The notes under the pieces were generated by a model. The model was given only the letters and a program-made list of their open reading frames with translations. It ran no database searches and was not told the DNA's origin. Positions 9,290 through 17,433 of a DNA stretch of 64,000 bases are shown here, one piece after another. Numbering within the stretch: the first letter of the stretch is position 1; each line of letters begins with the position of its first letter. The stretch spans positions 272,472 through 336,471 of the forward strand of contig NZ_JAJCLZ010000001.1 of NCBI RefSeq assembly GCF_020559915.1. Direction: 5' to 3'. This DNA comes from Ruminococcus sp. 210702-SL.1.03. GTDB taxonomy: Bacteria; Bacillota; Clostridia; Oscillospirales; Ruminococcaceae. Position numbers and translations under genes: made by a program.

Positions 9290-9464
9290 AACAGTACACC
9301 TCCATCAGAAAATAAAACGGACGCAGAAAAGCTTTCCGCGTCCGTAAAATATCGCACATAAAAACGCTTCTTAAAAAGCGCGTGGCGTAAATATCAAAAC
9401 GGTTACCTTTTCGCAGCCGTAAAAGCGCTTAAGGTGAGAGCGGAAACTGCCCTGCTTTCATTTC
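9290..9464 (-). promoter_or_regulatory. infC operon leader with attenuator hairpin (L20-leader candidate)
   Basis: About 175 nt of untranslated leader lie between the promoter and infC. Just before the SD, 9317-9345 forms a hairpin with perfect 8-bp outer arms ACGGACGC/GCGTCCGT, followed on the minus strand by TTTTATTTT (9308-9316): an intrinsic terminator upstream of the coding region. A second hairpin (CGCTTTTTAAGAAGCG type) lies near 9363-9380. Firmicutes infC operons are known to be regulated by L20 through leader attenuation; assignment to that family is inferred from position and architecture. Confidence 0.7.
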
Positions 9465-9470
9465 TAATAT

Positions 9471-9499
9471 ATTATACACCACCGCCGCCGATTTGTCAA
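9471..9499 (-). promoter_or_regulatory. Promoter of infC-rpmI-rplT
   Basis: Minus-strand TTGACA (9499-9494), 17-bp spacer, TATAAT (9476-9471): exact consensus for the housekeeping sigma factor. Confidence 0.88.
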
Positions 9500-9547
9500 C
9501 AGCGTTAATTGTAAACTTTTTATGACTTCGTGCAAACAGTCAGCCGG

Positions 9548-11086
9548 TCACATTCCCCTGCGGAAGCGCTGCTGCGGCTCTTCTACCGTGAAATTGATCT
9601 TGAACTGGTCGAATCTGCTGTAATCAGCCTGCGGCTCGGGGCCGCCGGGGTTGCACATATAGTCCTCAAAGCCGTAAGTTTCGATGAACTTAGCCGAGTT
9701 AGAGTTTATAGAGAGGTTATTGAAAACGGTGAGCAGCTCGTTGCCGATACCGTAAACTTCTATAACGAATCGAATGGTATTGAAGAATATATCTACCGCG
9801 CTCTGAGTTATAGCCTTAGCCTTATTCACGTTCTCGTCGTACATCTGCATTACGGTGAGTATAGCGCGGCGGTTGTCCCTAGCCTGAGTGGTAGCGTCGA
9901 GATAATTCTCAAGGTGGTGGATCACCCAGCGCTCTACTTTTTTCTTGGAAGCGCTGATAACGCGCGCGGTGATCTTCTTTTCCAGCTCGCGCTGACGGCG
10001 CAGGATATGCTGCGAGAAGATCTCGCGGTTAGAGAAGCCTTCAGCCAGACGCTCTACCGAATCCTGAAGCAGAGGAAGTATCTGCTCGAGCAGGCGGGTC
10101 ATTTCGCGGCTGTACTGCATAGCGCCCGAAGCCTCAGCGGTGAGCACGTCGAGCAGGATAGCCTTTTCTTCCTTGCCAGCCGACTTCGCCATTTCCTTTA
10201 TCTCAGCGGAAGCGTTGCCCGCGATGATGTCCTCGATATGGTAAGCCTCCTTGACCTCGCAGAAGTAGTTGTAGAAATCGTTGAAATCAACGGCTATATC
10301 GTGGTTCTGTATATACTGTTCTATAAGGATAAGGTCTACGGGTACGCCGCCCTCTTCGTGAAGCAGCATCATATCCGACATATCTTCCCAAGCACGGGCG
10401 GTAACGAAGCTCTGCTTTCCCGATTCGGTCGAGTCGATGCCGTAGAAGTGGTCGGGAAACTCGGTAAGATAGGTGATGATAGCGGTATGTACCTGCGCTT
10501 TCAGCGCGAACTCTTTCCAGCAGTTAAAGTCGGCAACGCAGTCTACCTTTTTCAGACGGTCGAGGGTAGCGATATCGAAATCGGTAACGGCGTGGTTGAA
10601 CTCAGGCGGGTTACCTGCGGTGGTAACTACCCAGCCTTCGGGTATCTGGTGTTTGCCGAAGATCTTGTACTGCAAGAACTGGAGCATCATAGGAGCTATC
10701 GACTGGTCTACGCAGTTAATTTCATCGAGGAAGAGTATGCCTTCCTTGATGCCTGTTTCTTCCATGGTTTCATAGATATTCGCGATAACTTCCGACATCG
10801 TGCTCTCTGATACCTTAACGTCTTTACCGATGAAGTTTTTCTCAACTATCATGGGCTGACCGATAGCAGATTCACGGGTCTGGTGAGTCATAGCGTAAGA
10901 AACCAGGTTTACCTGCATCTCCTGCGCTATCTGGTCCATGATGGCAGTTTTACCGATACCCGGAGGGCCCATAAGGAACACAGGGCGCTGTTTCTCCAGC
11001 GGTATAAGGTAATCGCCGTACTCATCTTTCAGCAGATAAGAGCGTATAGCGTTTTCTATCTGAATTTTTGCTTCTTTAATATTCAT
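9548..11086 (-). CDS. MoxR-type AAA+ ATPase, orphan
   Basis: 512 residues. Walker A GPPGIGKTA at about 40-48, Walker B GILFLDEIN at about 115-123, a TTAGNPPEFN sensor-1 region and LDRLKKVD resemble MoxR/AAA_5 ATPases, which remodel or insert metal into partner proteins, usually carrying VWA domains. The C-terminal half (from about 270) is mostly helical and charged, longer than in typical MoxR (about 320 residues). No VWA gene is adjacent: it is a single-gene unit with its own promoter and faces the permease gene divergently. Target unknown. Confidence 0.8.
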   Translation of the reverse strand: MNIKEAKIQIENAIRSYLLKDEYGDYLIPLEKQRPVFLMGPPGIGKTAIMDQIAQEMQVNLVSYAMTHQTRESAIGQPMIVEKNFIGKDVKVSESTMSEVIANIYETMEETGIKEGILFLDEINCVDQSIAPMMLQFLQYKIFGKHQIPEGWVVTTAGNPPEFNHAVTDFDIATLDRLKKVDCVADFNCWKEFALKAQVHTAIITYLTEFPDHFYGIDSTESGKQSFVTARAWEDMSDMMLLHEEGGVPVDLILIEQYIQNHDIAVDFNDFYNYFCEVKEAYHIEDIIAGNASAEIKEMAKSAGKEEKAILLDVLTAEASGAMQYSREMTRLLEQILPLLQDSVERLAEGFSNREIFSQHILRRQRELEKKITARVISASKKKVERWVIHHLENYLDATTQARDNRRAILTVMQMYDENVNKAKAITQSAVDIFFNTIRFVIEVYGIGNELLTVFNNLSINSNSAKFIETYGFEDYMCNPGGPEPQADYSRFDQFKINFTVEEPQQRFRRGM

Positions 11087-11164
11087 ACACTATCCTCCGT
11101 AGATTCAATATAAAAACGGCGCGTCACCGGCTTGTTTTAAAAGTGACACAAACCATTCATATAT

Positions 11165-11193
11165 ATTATAATCTATTGCTAAAATAAAGTCAA
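11165..11193 (-). promoter_or_regulatory. Promoter of the MoxR-type ATPase gene
   Basis: Minus-strand TTGACT (11193-11188), 17-bp spacer, TATAAT (11170-11165). The 330-bp gap between the two divergent genes holds this and the opposite promoter; the AT-rich middle shows no further feature I can support. Confidence 0.85.
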
Positions 11194-11330
11194 CCGAATA
11201 ATGAAGCTTTGTAGGATTGTACAAAGTGTTACGTTTAAATATGTGTAATTTGCGAATAAATTATTACATCCAGCATTATCGTCGCATAGTTTTGCAAAAT
11301 TTGTGCCGCCTAAAATTCACAAAATACCGC

Positions 11331-11359
11331 TTGACATTGCCCTAAAGCTGATATATAAT
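11331..11359 (+). promoter_or_regulatory. Promoter of the metal permease gene
   Basis: TTGACA (11331), 17-bp spacer, TATAAT (11354). The predicted leader is only about 50 nt, too short for the Mn-sensing yybP-ykoY riboswitch. Confidence 0.87.
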
Positions 11360-11417
11360 AAAACTTCAAGCATAAAAAAAGTTGAAAACAGTTCTGTTAT
11401 AGATACGGAGGAAATAA

Positions 11418-12257
11418 ATGACAGAGATCTTTTTAGACGCACTTATCGACACGCTAAAGATAATACCTTTTTTATATCTGGTATACCTGCTGATAGAGTA
11501 CACTGAGCACAGCCACGCTGACAAGCTTTCCGCTGCGCTGCGAAAGCTGGGGCCTTTCGGCTCGGTAGGCGGCGCGCTGCTGGGCAGCATACCGCAGTGC
11601 GGATTTTCCGCCGCGGCTTCAAATCTCTACACAGGACGGCTGATAAGCGCGGGCACGCTTATCTCGGTATACATCGCCACCAGCGACGAGGCTATACCTA
11701 TGCTTATCTCGAACCCGAAATTCGCGTCGGCGCTTTGGAAGCTTATCGTGATAAAAATAATCATCGCGCTGATAGTCGGCTTTATAGTTGACATCGTACT
11801 GAAAATGCTGCACAAAAACGACGAGCAGCCCGACTACGAGGACATCTGCCGCGACTGCCACTGCGACCACCACAACATCTTCACCAGCGCGCTGATACAC
11901 ACCGTGAAGATCTCGCTTTTCATCTTCATAGTCAGCCTTATCCTCGGCGGCGCTATAGAGCTTGCGGGCGCTGAGAAAATCTCGCATTTTCTCATGCAAG
12001 GCTCGATTTTTCAGCCTTTCATCACAGCGCTTTTCGGCTTTATACCAAACTGCGCTTCGTCCGTAGTGATAACACAGCTCTACATCGAGGGTGCGCTATC
12101 GTTCGGCTCATGCATAGCGGGGCTTTGCACAGGCGCGGGCGTAGGCCTGCTGATACTTTTCCGCACCAACCGCAGGTACAAAGAAAACTTTGCGATAATG
12201 GGCGTCATGTACGCCGCCGCGGTCATCTCGGGACTTATCATAAACGCCGTGCTTTGA
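11418..12257 (+). CDS. ArsP_2-family putative metal/manganese exporter
   Basis: 279 residues with about eight hydrophobic segments in two halves. Each half carries a matching motif: GSIPQCGFSAAASNLY near 58-73 and GFIPNCASSVVITQLY near 205-220, the internally repeated signature of the 10TM ArsP_2 (PF11449-type) putative heavy-metal or manganese transporters. A Cys/His-rich cytoplasmic loop, CRDCHCDHHN, lies between the halves at about 141-150 and may bind metal. GGAGG precedes the ATG. Monocistronic, with a consensus promoter. Substrate is inferred from family only. Confidence 0.8.
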   Translation: MTEIFLDALIDTLKIIPFLYLVYLLIEYTEHSHADKLSAALRKLGPFGSVGGALLGSIPQCGFSAAASNLYTGRLISAGTLISVYIATSDEAIPMLISNPKFASALWKLIVIKIIIALIVGFIVDIVLKMLHKNDEQPDYEDICRDCHCDHHNIFTSALIHTVKISLFIFIVSLILGGAIELAGAEKISHFLMQGSIFQPFITALFGFIPNCASSVVITQLYIEGALSFGSCIAGLCTGAGVGLLILFRTNRRYKENFAIMGVMYAAAVISGLIINAVL

Positions 12258-12282
12258 CGGCGCTGACAACTGCATAAAAAAT

Positions 12283-12316
12283 AACGGCTGTTCGCTTTTT
12301 GGGGTGAACAGCCGTT
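12283..12316. repeat. 34-bp hairpin repeat, copy 1 (yoeB/permease terminator)
   Basis: Perfect 11-bp arms AACGGCTGTTC and GAACAGCCGTT around a 12-nt loop. On the minus strand it is followed by ATTTTTTAT, so it ends the relB-yoeB transcript; it also follows the permease gene on the plus strand. An identical 34-bp copy lies 654 bp away at 12937. Confidence 0.88.
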
Positions 12317-12320
12317 TTGA

Positions 12321-12584
12321 TTATTTATCGCCGTAATGTGTTCCGCATTGCATTATTTCAAGTTGCTCGCCGATTATACGAAATACGATGCGGTTTTGTT
12401 CGTCTATCCGCACGCTCCAATATCCTGAAAGATTGCCTCTGAGCGGTTCGGGCTTGCCTGAACACTCATAACCGTTCCTATCTATATCTTTAAGCAGGCG
12501 ATTTATCTTTTTTAGAGTTTTCTTGTCCTGTGTCTGCCAGTAGAGATATTCTTCCCAAGCAAGATCATGCCACATTTTTATCAT
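12321..12584 (-). CDS. yoeB: Toxin YoeB (ribosome-dependent mRNA endonuclease)
   Basis: 87 residues. YoeB cleaves mRNA in the ribosomal A site and is blocked by its antitoxin. Residues corresponding to the E. coli catalytic set fall at the same numbers: Glu46 in GKPEPL, Arg65, His83 and Tyr84. The GNLSGYWS and DEQNRIVFRI motifs are typical; the usual SRRI reads SVRI, replacing one basic residue at 58. The start overlaps the antitoxin stop by four bases. The module lies between two identical terminator hairpins. Confidence 0.93.
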   Translation of the reverse strand: MIKMWHDLAWEEYLYWQTQDKKTLKKINRLLKDIDRNGYECSGKPEPLRGNLSGYWSVRIDEQNRIVFRIIGEQLEIMQCGTHYGDK

Positions 12585-12844
12585 TCGTCGTCAACCTCTA
12601 TCAATTCATGTTCTTTGAGGGTGCTCGCTCCGTTTTTTACGCTGGCAATACGTCTTTCCAGTTCTGCCATATTTTCGGCGCTGTAAAACGGGTCGGCGTT
12701 TATCTCAAACGGAATACGTCTTTCTCTTCCTACTTTAACAAGGAACATCGTTATAGCGGTCGACATATTAAGACCCATATCCTTTAGAGCCTTTTCTGCG
12801 TCAGCCTTGACTTCTTCATCAATTCTAAAATTTACCTGTGTCAT
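12581..12844 (-). CDS. relB: RelB/DinJ-family antitoxin
   Basis: 87 residues from the ATG at 12844, which follows AAAGGAGCG. An upstream in-frame ATG at 12889 lies inside the promoter spacer and is rejected. The N-terminus MTQVNFRIDEEVKADAEK and the GLNMSTAITMFL helix form a RHH DNA-binding dimer of the RelB/DinJ type; the acidic C-terminus should wrap the toxin. RelB/DinJ-type antitoxins usually bind their own promoter. Paired here with a YoeB toxin rather than RelE/YafQ, a common partner exchange. Confidence 0.92.
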   Translation of the reverse strand: MTQVNFRIDEEVKADAEKALKDMGLNMSTAITMFLVKVGRERRIPFEINADPFYSAENMAELERRIASVKNGASTLKEHELIEVDDE

Positions 12845-12869
12845 ATATTCCACGCTCCTTTCTATATAC

Positions 12870-12899
12870 ATTATACCACAATAGTACATACATTGTCAA
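12870..12899 (-). promoter_or_regulatory. Promoter of relB-yoeB
   Basis: Minus-strand TTGACA (12899-12894), 18-bp spacer, TATAAT (12875-12870). The spacer and flanks (ATGTATGTACTATTG) are a likely antitoxin operator, but no clean palindrome is visible. Confidence 0.8.
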
Positions 12900-12936
12900 C
12901 TAAAAGCTATACATTTTCATCTTTTTGTCCAAAATC

Positions 12937-12970
12937 AACGGCTGTTCGCTTTTTGGGGTGAACAGCCGTT
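12937..12970. repeat. 34-bp hairpin repeat, copy 2 (downstream of GH25 gene)
   Basis: Identical base for base to 12283-12316. Plus-strand side is followed by GTTTTTT. It lies just past the stop of the GH25-like gene and just before the toxin-antitoxin promoter. Confidence 0.88.
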
Positions 12971-12979
12971 GTTTTTTAC

Positions 12980-14044
12980 TCATATCATAAGCAGATTTTT
13001 CTTGAAATTATCCAGCTCTTTTCCCTCGCGGTATACTGACATCGCGAAGTACTCTTTGCTGTTTTCGTAGCCCTCTGTCCTTACGCGGGGGTTGAATTCC
13101 CACATAGCCCAGCCATCTTCGTCGGGCTTGCCGAAATGGTCTATCGTCCAGAGGGTGTATTTGCTGAAATACGGCTGAACGTACTTTTTATAGCACGCCG
13201 CGTCGCACATTATCACGGGCTTTCTGCCGTAGTAGTCCTCCAGCGTGTCGAGAAACGCCGTCAGATTATCGCGCACAGCTTCCGCGTCTTTCATTTTCAG
13301 ATTGTAGACGCCGTACTTCGTCAGCTTCACCATCGGGCGCAGCATACCGTGCATATCGCCGCATTCCTCTATGAAATGCTCCGCCTGCTTCTGCCCGTCG
13401 GTGCGGAAATCGAACTCGTGCCAGCAGCCTACCAGCAAATCCTGCTTGCGGGCGTTCTTGCGGTTCTGCTCGTACTGCTCGTCAACGAATGACGTGCCTT
13501 TCGTCGCGCGGACGTACACGAAGCTTATCGTCTGCTGCGACATTATCTCCCAGTTTATCTTGCCTAAGCTTTGGTCTATCGCAGCGCCGCGCACGGGGTA
13601 ATCGCGCTTTCGCGGCTCGTTGAACCATATCTGCCCGCGGTAGAAAAAGAACGCTATGTTCAGCAGTATAACGAAAACGCTCAGTATCGTCAGCCCCACC
13701 ATCAGCTTTCGCAGACGGTGCTTTTTCTTTTTCGGCGGCTGCGGCTCTTCGCCGTATCCGTAGTCCTCCTCGGGGGGATAATACTGCGGCTCGGCGTAGG
13801 CGGGTATGCACTGCGGGTCGCGCGGGGGAACTCTCCTCGGCGGCGGTGCGGGATTTGCAGGACGCGGCTGATTTGTCGGCCCGACAGGTCTAGCCGGTCT
13901 GCCATACTGACCATGCCCGCTTCCCTGCCCCTGCGGATAGCCCTGCGATGCGCCGTGAGAAGGGTTTACATATTCGTCGTTTATCTTGTGTTTTGCTTCT
14001 TCATTCAGCTTGAAGTTTTTCTTTTGTTCGTTCATTGCATTCAT
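12980..14044 (-). CDS. Membrane-anchored GH25-like (lysozyme fold) protein
   Basis: 354 residues. A Pro/Gly/Gln-rich cytoplasmic tail (about 25-105) and KKKKHRLRK precede one membrane segment at 114-135; the rest is outside. Residues 152-340 match glycoside hydrolase family 25: GAAIDQS (Asp157 in the GIDVS position), INWEIM, FVYVRATKGTSFVDEQYEQN and GCWHEFDF. The second catalytic motif, normally LDxE after the fourth strand, reads MVKLTKYG at about 238-245, with no acidic residue, so muramidase activity is doubtful. GGGAG supports the ATG at 14044, which overlaps the Rrf2 gene by 44 bp. Confidence 0.78.
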   Translation of the reverse strand: MNAMNEQKKNFKLNEEAKHKINDEYVNPSHGASQGYPQGQGSGHGQYGRPARPVGPTNQPRPANPAPPPRRVPPRDPQCIPAYAEPQYYPPEEDYGYGEEPQPPKKKKHRLRKLMVGLTILSVFVILLNIAFFFYRGQIWFNEPRKRDYPVRGAAIDQSLGKINWEIMSQQTISFVYVRATKGTSFVDEQYEQNRKNARKQDLLVGCWHEFDFRTDGQKQAEHFIEECGDMHGMLRPMVKLTKYGVYNLKMKDAEAVRDNLTAFLDTLEDYYGRKPVIMCDAACYKKYVQPYFSKYTLWTIDHFGKPDEDGWAMWEFNPRVRTEGYENSKEYFAMSVYREGKELDNFKKNLLMI

Positions 14045-14468
14045 CGCATCGCTCCCGATATTCGTCAGAGCCGGCTATCAGGTCTGCAAAATTGTAGCTT
14101 TCCAGCTTTTCTCTCACCATATCCGTGATCTCGCCGAAAGCTTTCTGATAGCAGCATATACCGTCCGCTCCGCGGCTGCATTCGTGCTCGGCGGAAAGAC
14201 ATCTTGAAAAATAGTATGTACCCTCTATCGCCTCGATAACGGTTTTGAGCGTAATGTCCGCGGGCTGCATTTTTATCTGGTATCCGCCCTGCGTGCCTTT
14301 ATACGATCTTATAATATCCGCAGCCACCAGCTTACGCAGTATCTTCAGCGCAAAGCGCAGCGTAACGTTCGCCCTGCCCGCTATCGTGGCAGCGTCTACC
14401 CTGCCGCCGTCTAAGCAGAGCACCGATACTATCCTTACTGCGTAGTCGGTCTCCAGTGTGATATACAT
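14001..14468 (-). CDS. Rrf2-family transcriptional regulator
   Basis: 155 residues. The N-terminal winged helix (YITLETDYAVRIV, VTLRFALKILRKL, GGYQI) is the Rrf2 signature. Cysteines at 90, 97, 105 and 106 (CLSAEHEC, GICCY) match the cluster-binding spacing of IscR/NsrR-type members, suggesting an Fe-S or redox/NO sensor. It follows rpoD by 26 bp and overlaps the GH25-like gene, so it is read in the dgt-dnaG-rpoD operon. Its target genes are unknown; no isc/suf genes are visible. Confidence 0.88.
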   Translation of the reverse strand: MYITLETDYAVRIVSVLCLDGGRVDAATIAGRANVTLRFALKILRKLVAADIIRSYKGTQGGYQIKMQPADITLKTVIEAIEGTYYFSRCLSAEHECSRGADGICCYQKAFGEITDMVREKLESYNFADLIAGSDEYRERCDECNERTKEKLQAE

Positions 14469-14494
14469 GGTATGATCTCCTTCCGAAAGGGGAT

Positions 14495-15595
14495 TTAATC
14501 GAGGTAATCTTTTACTTTGTTGCTTCTATTCGGGTGACGCAGCTTTCTCAGCGCTTTCGCCTCTATCTGTCTTATGCGCTCGCGCGTTACCTTAAACTGC
14601 TGACCTACTTCTTCCAGCGTGCGCGATCTGCCGTCTATCAGACCAAAACGCAGGCGCAGCACCATCTCTTCGCGCTCGGTAAGGGTGGAGAGAACCTGGT
14701 TTATCTGCTCTTTCAGAGCTACCTGCGAAGCGGCTTCCTGCGGTGCGGGCGCGTCCTCGTCGGGGATAAAGTCGCCTAGGTGAGAGTCTTCCTCTTCGCC
14801 GATAGGCGTTTCAAGCGAAACGGGGTCCTGCGCTATACGCATTATCTCGCGAACGCGCTCTACGGGCATATCGAGGTACTCGGCTATGTCCTCGGGCGAG
14901 GGGTCGTGGCCGTTCTGGTGCAACAGCTGGCTCGAGGCCTTCTTTACCTTAGTGATAGTTTCTACCATGTGCACGGGTATTCTTATAGTTCTTGCCTGAT
15001 CTGCGATGGCGCGGGTTATAGCCTGGCGTATCCACCATGTGGCGTAGGTCGAGAATTTAAAGCCCTTGGTGTAGTCGTACTTCTCTACCGCCTTTATCAG
15101 ACCCATGTTACCCTCTTGGATAAGGTCGAGGAAGCTCATTCCTCTGCCGACATACTTTTTCGCGATGGAAACTACAAGTCGCAGGTTAGCTTCTGCAAGG
15201 CGCTTTCTCGCCTTAGCCGCCTCTTCCTCGTTGCCGCCAGACATCTTCTCGGCTAGCTGTATCTCCTCCTCGGGGGTCAGCAGCGGCACTCTTCCTATCT
15301 CTTTAAGGTAGATCTTTACGGGGTCGTCGATGGCTATGCCGTCGGTAGAGAGCCCGATGTCTATCTCCTCGGGGGCGATCTCGTCCTCGGGATTGATAAG
15401 GCTGAGCGAATCGTCGGGCACTATATCGTCTATTATCTCGATATGGTACTGCTCGCACGCTTCGTAAAAAGCGTCCATCTGCTCTACGTCAAAGTCTAGC
15501 TTTTCTAGGGCATCGGTTATCTCCTTAGTAGTAAGCTTGCCGTTAGCCTTGCCCTGCTCCATCAGGTTATCCATAATGCTTTTCTTATCCATCAT
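14495..15595 (-). CDS. rpoD: Primary RNA polymerase sigma factor
   Basis: 366 residues, typical of Firmicutes SigA. Region 1.1 spans about 1-60, region 1.2 [16 protein letters not shown], region 2 [19 protein letters not shown] through [13 protein letters not shown], region 3 and region 4 with [20 protein letters not shown]. It follows dnaG by 35 bp, in the conserved dgt-dnaG-rpoD macromolecular synthesis operon. AAAGGAGAG precedes two adjacent ATG codons. The promoters seen through the window match its expected specificity. Confidence 0.98.
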   Translation of the reverse strand: MMDKKSIMDNLMEQGKANGKLTTKEITDALEKLDFDVEQMDAFYEACEQYHIEIIDDIVPDDSLSLINPEDEIAPEEIDIGLSTDGIAIDDPVKIYLKEIGRVPLLTPEEEIQLAEKMSGGNEEEAAKARKRLAEANLRLVVSIAKKYVGRGMSFLDLIQEGNMGLIKAVEKYDYTKGFKFSTYATWWIRQAITRAIADQARTIRIPVHMVETITKVKKASSQLLHQNGHDPSPEDIAEYLDMPVERVREIMRIAQDPVSLETPIGEEEDSHLGDFIPDEDAPAPQEAASQVALKEQINQVLSTLTEREEMVLRLRFGLIDGRSRTLEEVGQQFKVTRERIRQIEAKALRKLRHPNRSNKVKDYLD

Positions 15596-15630
15596 CTATC
15601 TCTCCTTTTATATTCGTGCCGCTTGCGCGC

Positions 15631-17403
15631 TCACATCTTATTCTTCCTCATATTTTCTACCTTAGCGGCGAAATCGTCGTCTGAAAGCTCGCCGCCGCTC
15701 AGCTTTGGGCGGTATGCCAGCAGCCGCTGCACGCAGTCGTCCGCCACCTCGCGGGTTATGCCCTCGCGCCTGCCGCGCTCGAGTATCCGCGTCACCGCGC
15801 CTATCTCCTCGGGGGTGAACTGCTCATTCATTGAGCTTACCGAGTGGTCGCGCATGGCTTCCATCGAACTGCATATGAACTCATACACGCGCCGATTGAA
15901 CTCCGTTACGAATTTCTCAGGCGGGCATATCTTCACTATCTCAGGGTAATAGTCCGGATTATTGTACAGATAGCAGATCAGCAGCTCTTCGGCGTTGGCT
16001 TCGCCGGGGTGCGCCGCCGCCTGCGGGTTTAAGGGGTCACGCCTATCAGCGAAACGCAGCATTTCCTGCGTCTGCTTTTTTTGCTTGCGGTAATATTCAC
16101 GCCGAGCGGAGTTTTTTATCTCCTGCTCTAAAAGCTGATACTGCACGCCCAGCTCTTCCGCGACGCGGTGACCGTAAAGGTCGCGCTCTACGGGTGATCC
16201 AAGTGCGGCGAGTATCTTCACCGCGGCGTCCTTATACTCCAGCTTGCCCGCGTCGGTGGCGAGGTCAAGCCCGTTTTTCGCCTTTTGCAGACGAAATGTA
16301 ACAGCGCCCGCCGCCTTTTCCAATAGCTGTTCAAAAGCCGCCGCGCCGAATTTGCCGATAAATTCATCGGGGTCTTTCGCGCCGCGCATCTGTATAACTG
16401 TGGTTTTAAGCCCCGCCGATGATAGTATGCCTATCGCTTTCTGAGTAGCCTTTTGACCCGCTTCGTCGGCGTCGTAGCATATGACTACCTCTTTAGCGTA
16501 GTTGGAGATAAGCTTCGCCTGCTCGGGGGTGAGCGCCGTGCCGCATGAAGCCACGGCGTTGTCAAAGCCCGCCTGCGTCAGCGAGATAACGTCGAGATTG
16601 CCCTCGCAGAGCAGCACCCTGCCGCTTTTCACGGCGGAATTTTTGGCGATGTTCATAGAGAACAGAAATTTATTTTTATTGTAGACCAAACTATCGCGCG
16701 AGTTTAGGTACTTGCGCTTATCGTCGCCCAGCGTGCGCCCGCCGAAGCCGACTATATGCCCCGTAAGGTCTATGAAGGGGAACATCGCGCGGTCTACGAA
16801 AAAGTCAAAGGTCTTTTTTGTGTTGTTTTTTGAGCGCGAGATCAGCCCCGCGTCCTCCAGCTCGCGCTCGGTATAGCCCAGCCCGAGCATATGCTGTTTC
16901 AGCGCGCTCCAGCTATTCGGCGCGCAGCCCATGCCGTAGCGCTTTATCGTCTGCGGCGAAAGGCGGCGAGTCTGCATCAGGTAGCTCACGCACTTAGCGC
17001 CCTCGGGCTTTGAGAGCTGGTGGTAAAAGAACTTCGCCGCGTCGCGGTTCATATCGTATATCTTCTTTCGCCGCTCAGCTGTATTGCCGCTGCCGCTTTG
17101 GCGGAAATCGTCCTCGGGCATCTCCATATTTGCGCGCTCGGCGAGCATTTTTATCGCCTCGACATAATCGAGGTTGTGATATTTCATTATAAAGCTGATA
17201 ACATCTCCGCCCGCGCCGCAGCCGAAACAGTGGAAAAATTCGCGGTCGGGGTGTATATAGCAGCTGGGCGTTTTTTCGTTGTGAAAAGGGCAAAGACAAA
17301 CGTAATCCCTGCCTGCGCGCTTGGTCGAAACATACTCGCCCATCACCTCGGCTATCGGGTTCGCCGCTTTCAGCCTTTCGAGAAACTCAGCCGAAAATGC
17401 CAA
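15631..17403 (-). CDS. dnaG: DNA primase (TTG start)
   Basis: 590 residues. DnaG lays RNA primers at the replication fork. CHC2 zinc-ligands are Cys38, His41, Cys59 and Cys62; the TOPRIM core shows LLCEGNLDVISL and VVICYDADEAGQKA; the C-terminal part is the DnaB-interacting region. The start is TTG at 17403, with GAAAGGAAA 8-9 bases upstream; the next Met (residue 21) would cut into the family N-terminus FSAEFLERLKAANPIAEVM. Middle gene of the dgt-dnaG-rpoD operon. Confidence 0.97.
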   Translation of the reverse strand: MAFSAEFLERLKAANPIAEVMGEYVSTKRAGRDYVCLCPFHNEKTPSCYIHPDREFFHCFGCGAGGDVISFIMKYHNLDYVEAIKMLAERANMEMPEDDFRQSGSGNTAERRKKIYDMNRDAAKFFYHQLSKPEGAKCVSYLMQTRRLSPQTIKRYGMGCAPNSWSALKQHMLGLGYTERELEDAGLISRSKNNTKKTFDFFVDRAMFPFIDLTGHIVGFGGRTLGDDKRKYLNSRDSLVYNKNKFLFSMNIAKNSAVKSGRVLLCEGNLDVISLTQAGFDNAVASCGTALTPEQAKLISNYAKEVVICYDADEAGQKATQKAIGILSSAGLKTTVIQMRGAKDPDEFIGKFGAAAFEQLLEKAAGAVTFRLQKAKNGLDLATDAGKLEYKDAAVKILAALGSPVERDLYGHRVAEELGVQYQLLEQEIKNSARREYYRKQKKQTQEMLRFADRRDPLNPQAAAHPGEANAEELLICYLYNNPDYYPEIVKICPPEKFVTEFNRRVYEFICSSMEAMRDHSVSSMNEQFTPEEIGAVTRILERGRREGITREVADDCVQRLLAYRPKLSGGELSDDDFAAKVENMRKNKM

Positions 17404-17433
17404 TATATCATTTCCTTTCAGAAAACTTCCCGC

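Noticed and set aside
9530..10810. 426-codon open frame on the plus strand
   Set aside because: Antisense to the MoxR-type ATPase gene, which has Walker motifs, a promoter and an SD. The opposite frame has no recognisable protein motif and arises from codon bias.
11360..11417. Mn riboswitch (yybP-ykoY) before the permease
   Set aside because: The predicted leader is about 50 nt and contains no matching conserved loops.
12845..12889. Longer RelB starting at ATG 12889
   Set aside because: That ATG lies in the -10/-35 spacer of the toxin-antitoxin promoter and has no SD; ATG 12844 follows AAAGGAG.
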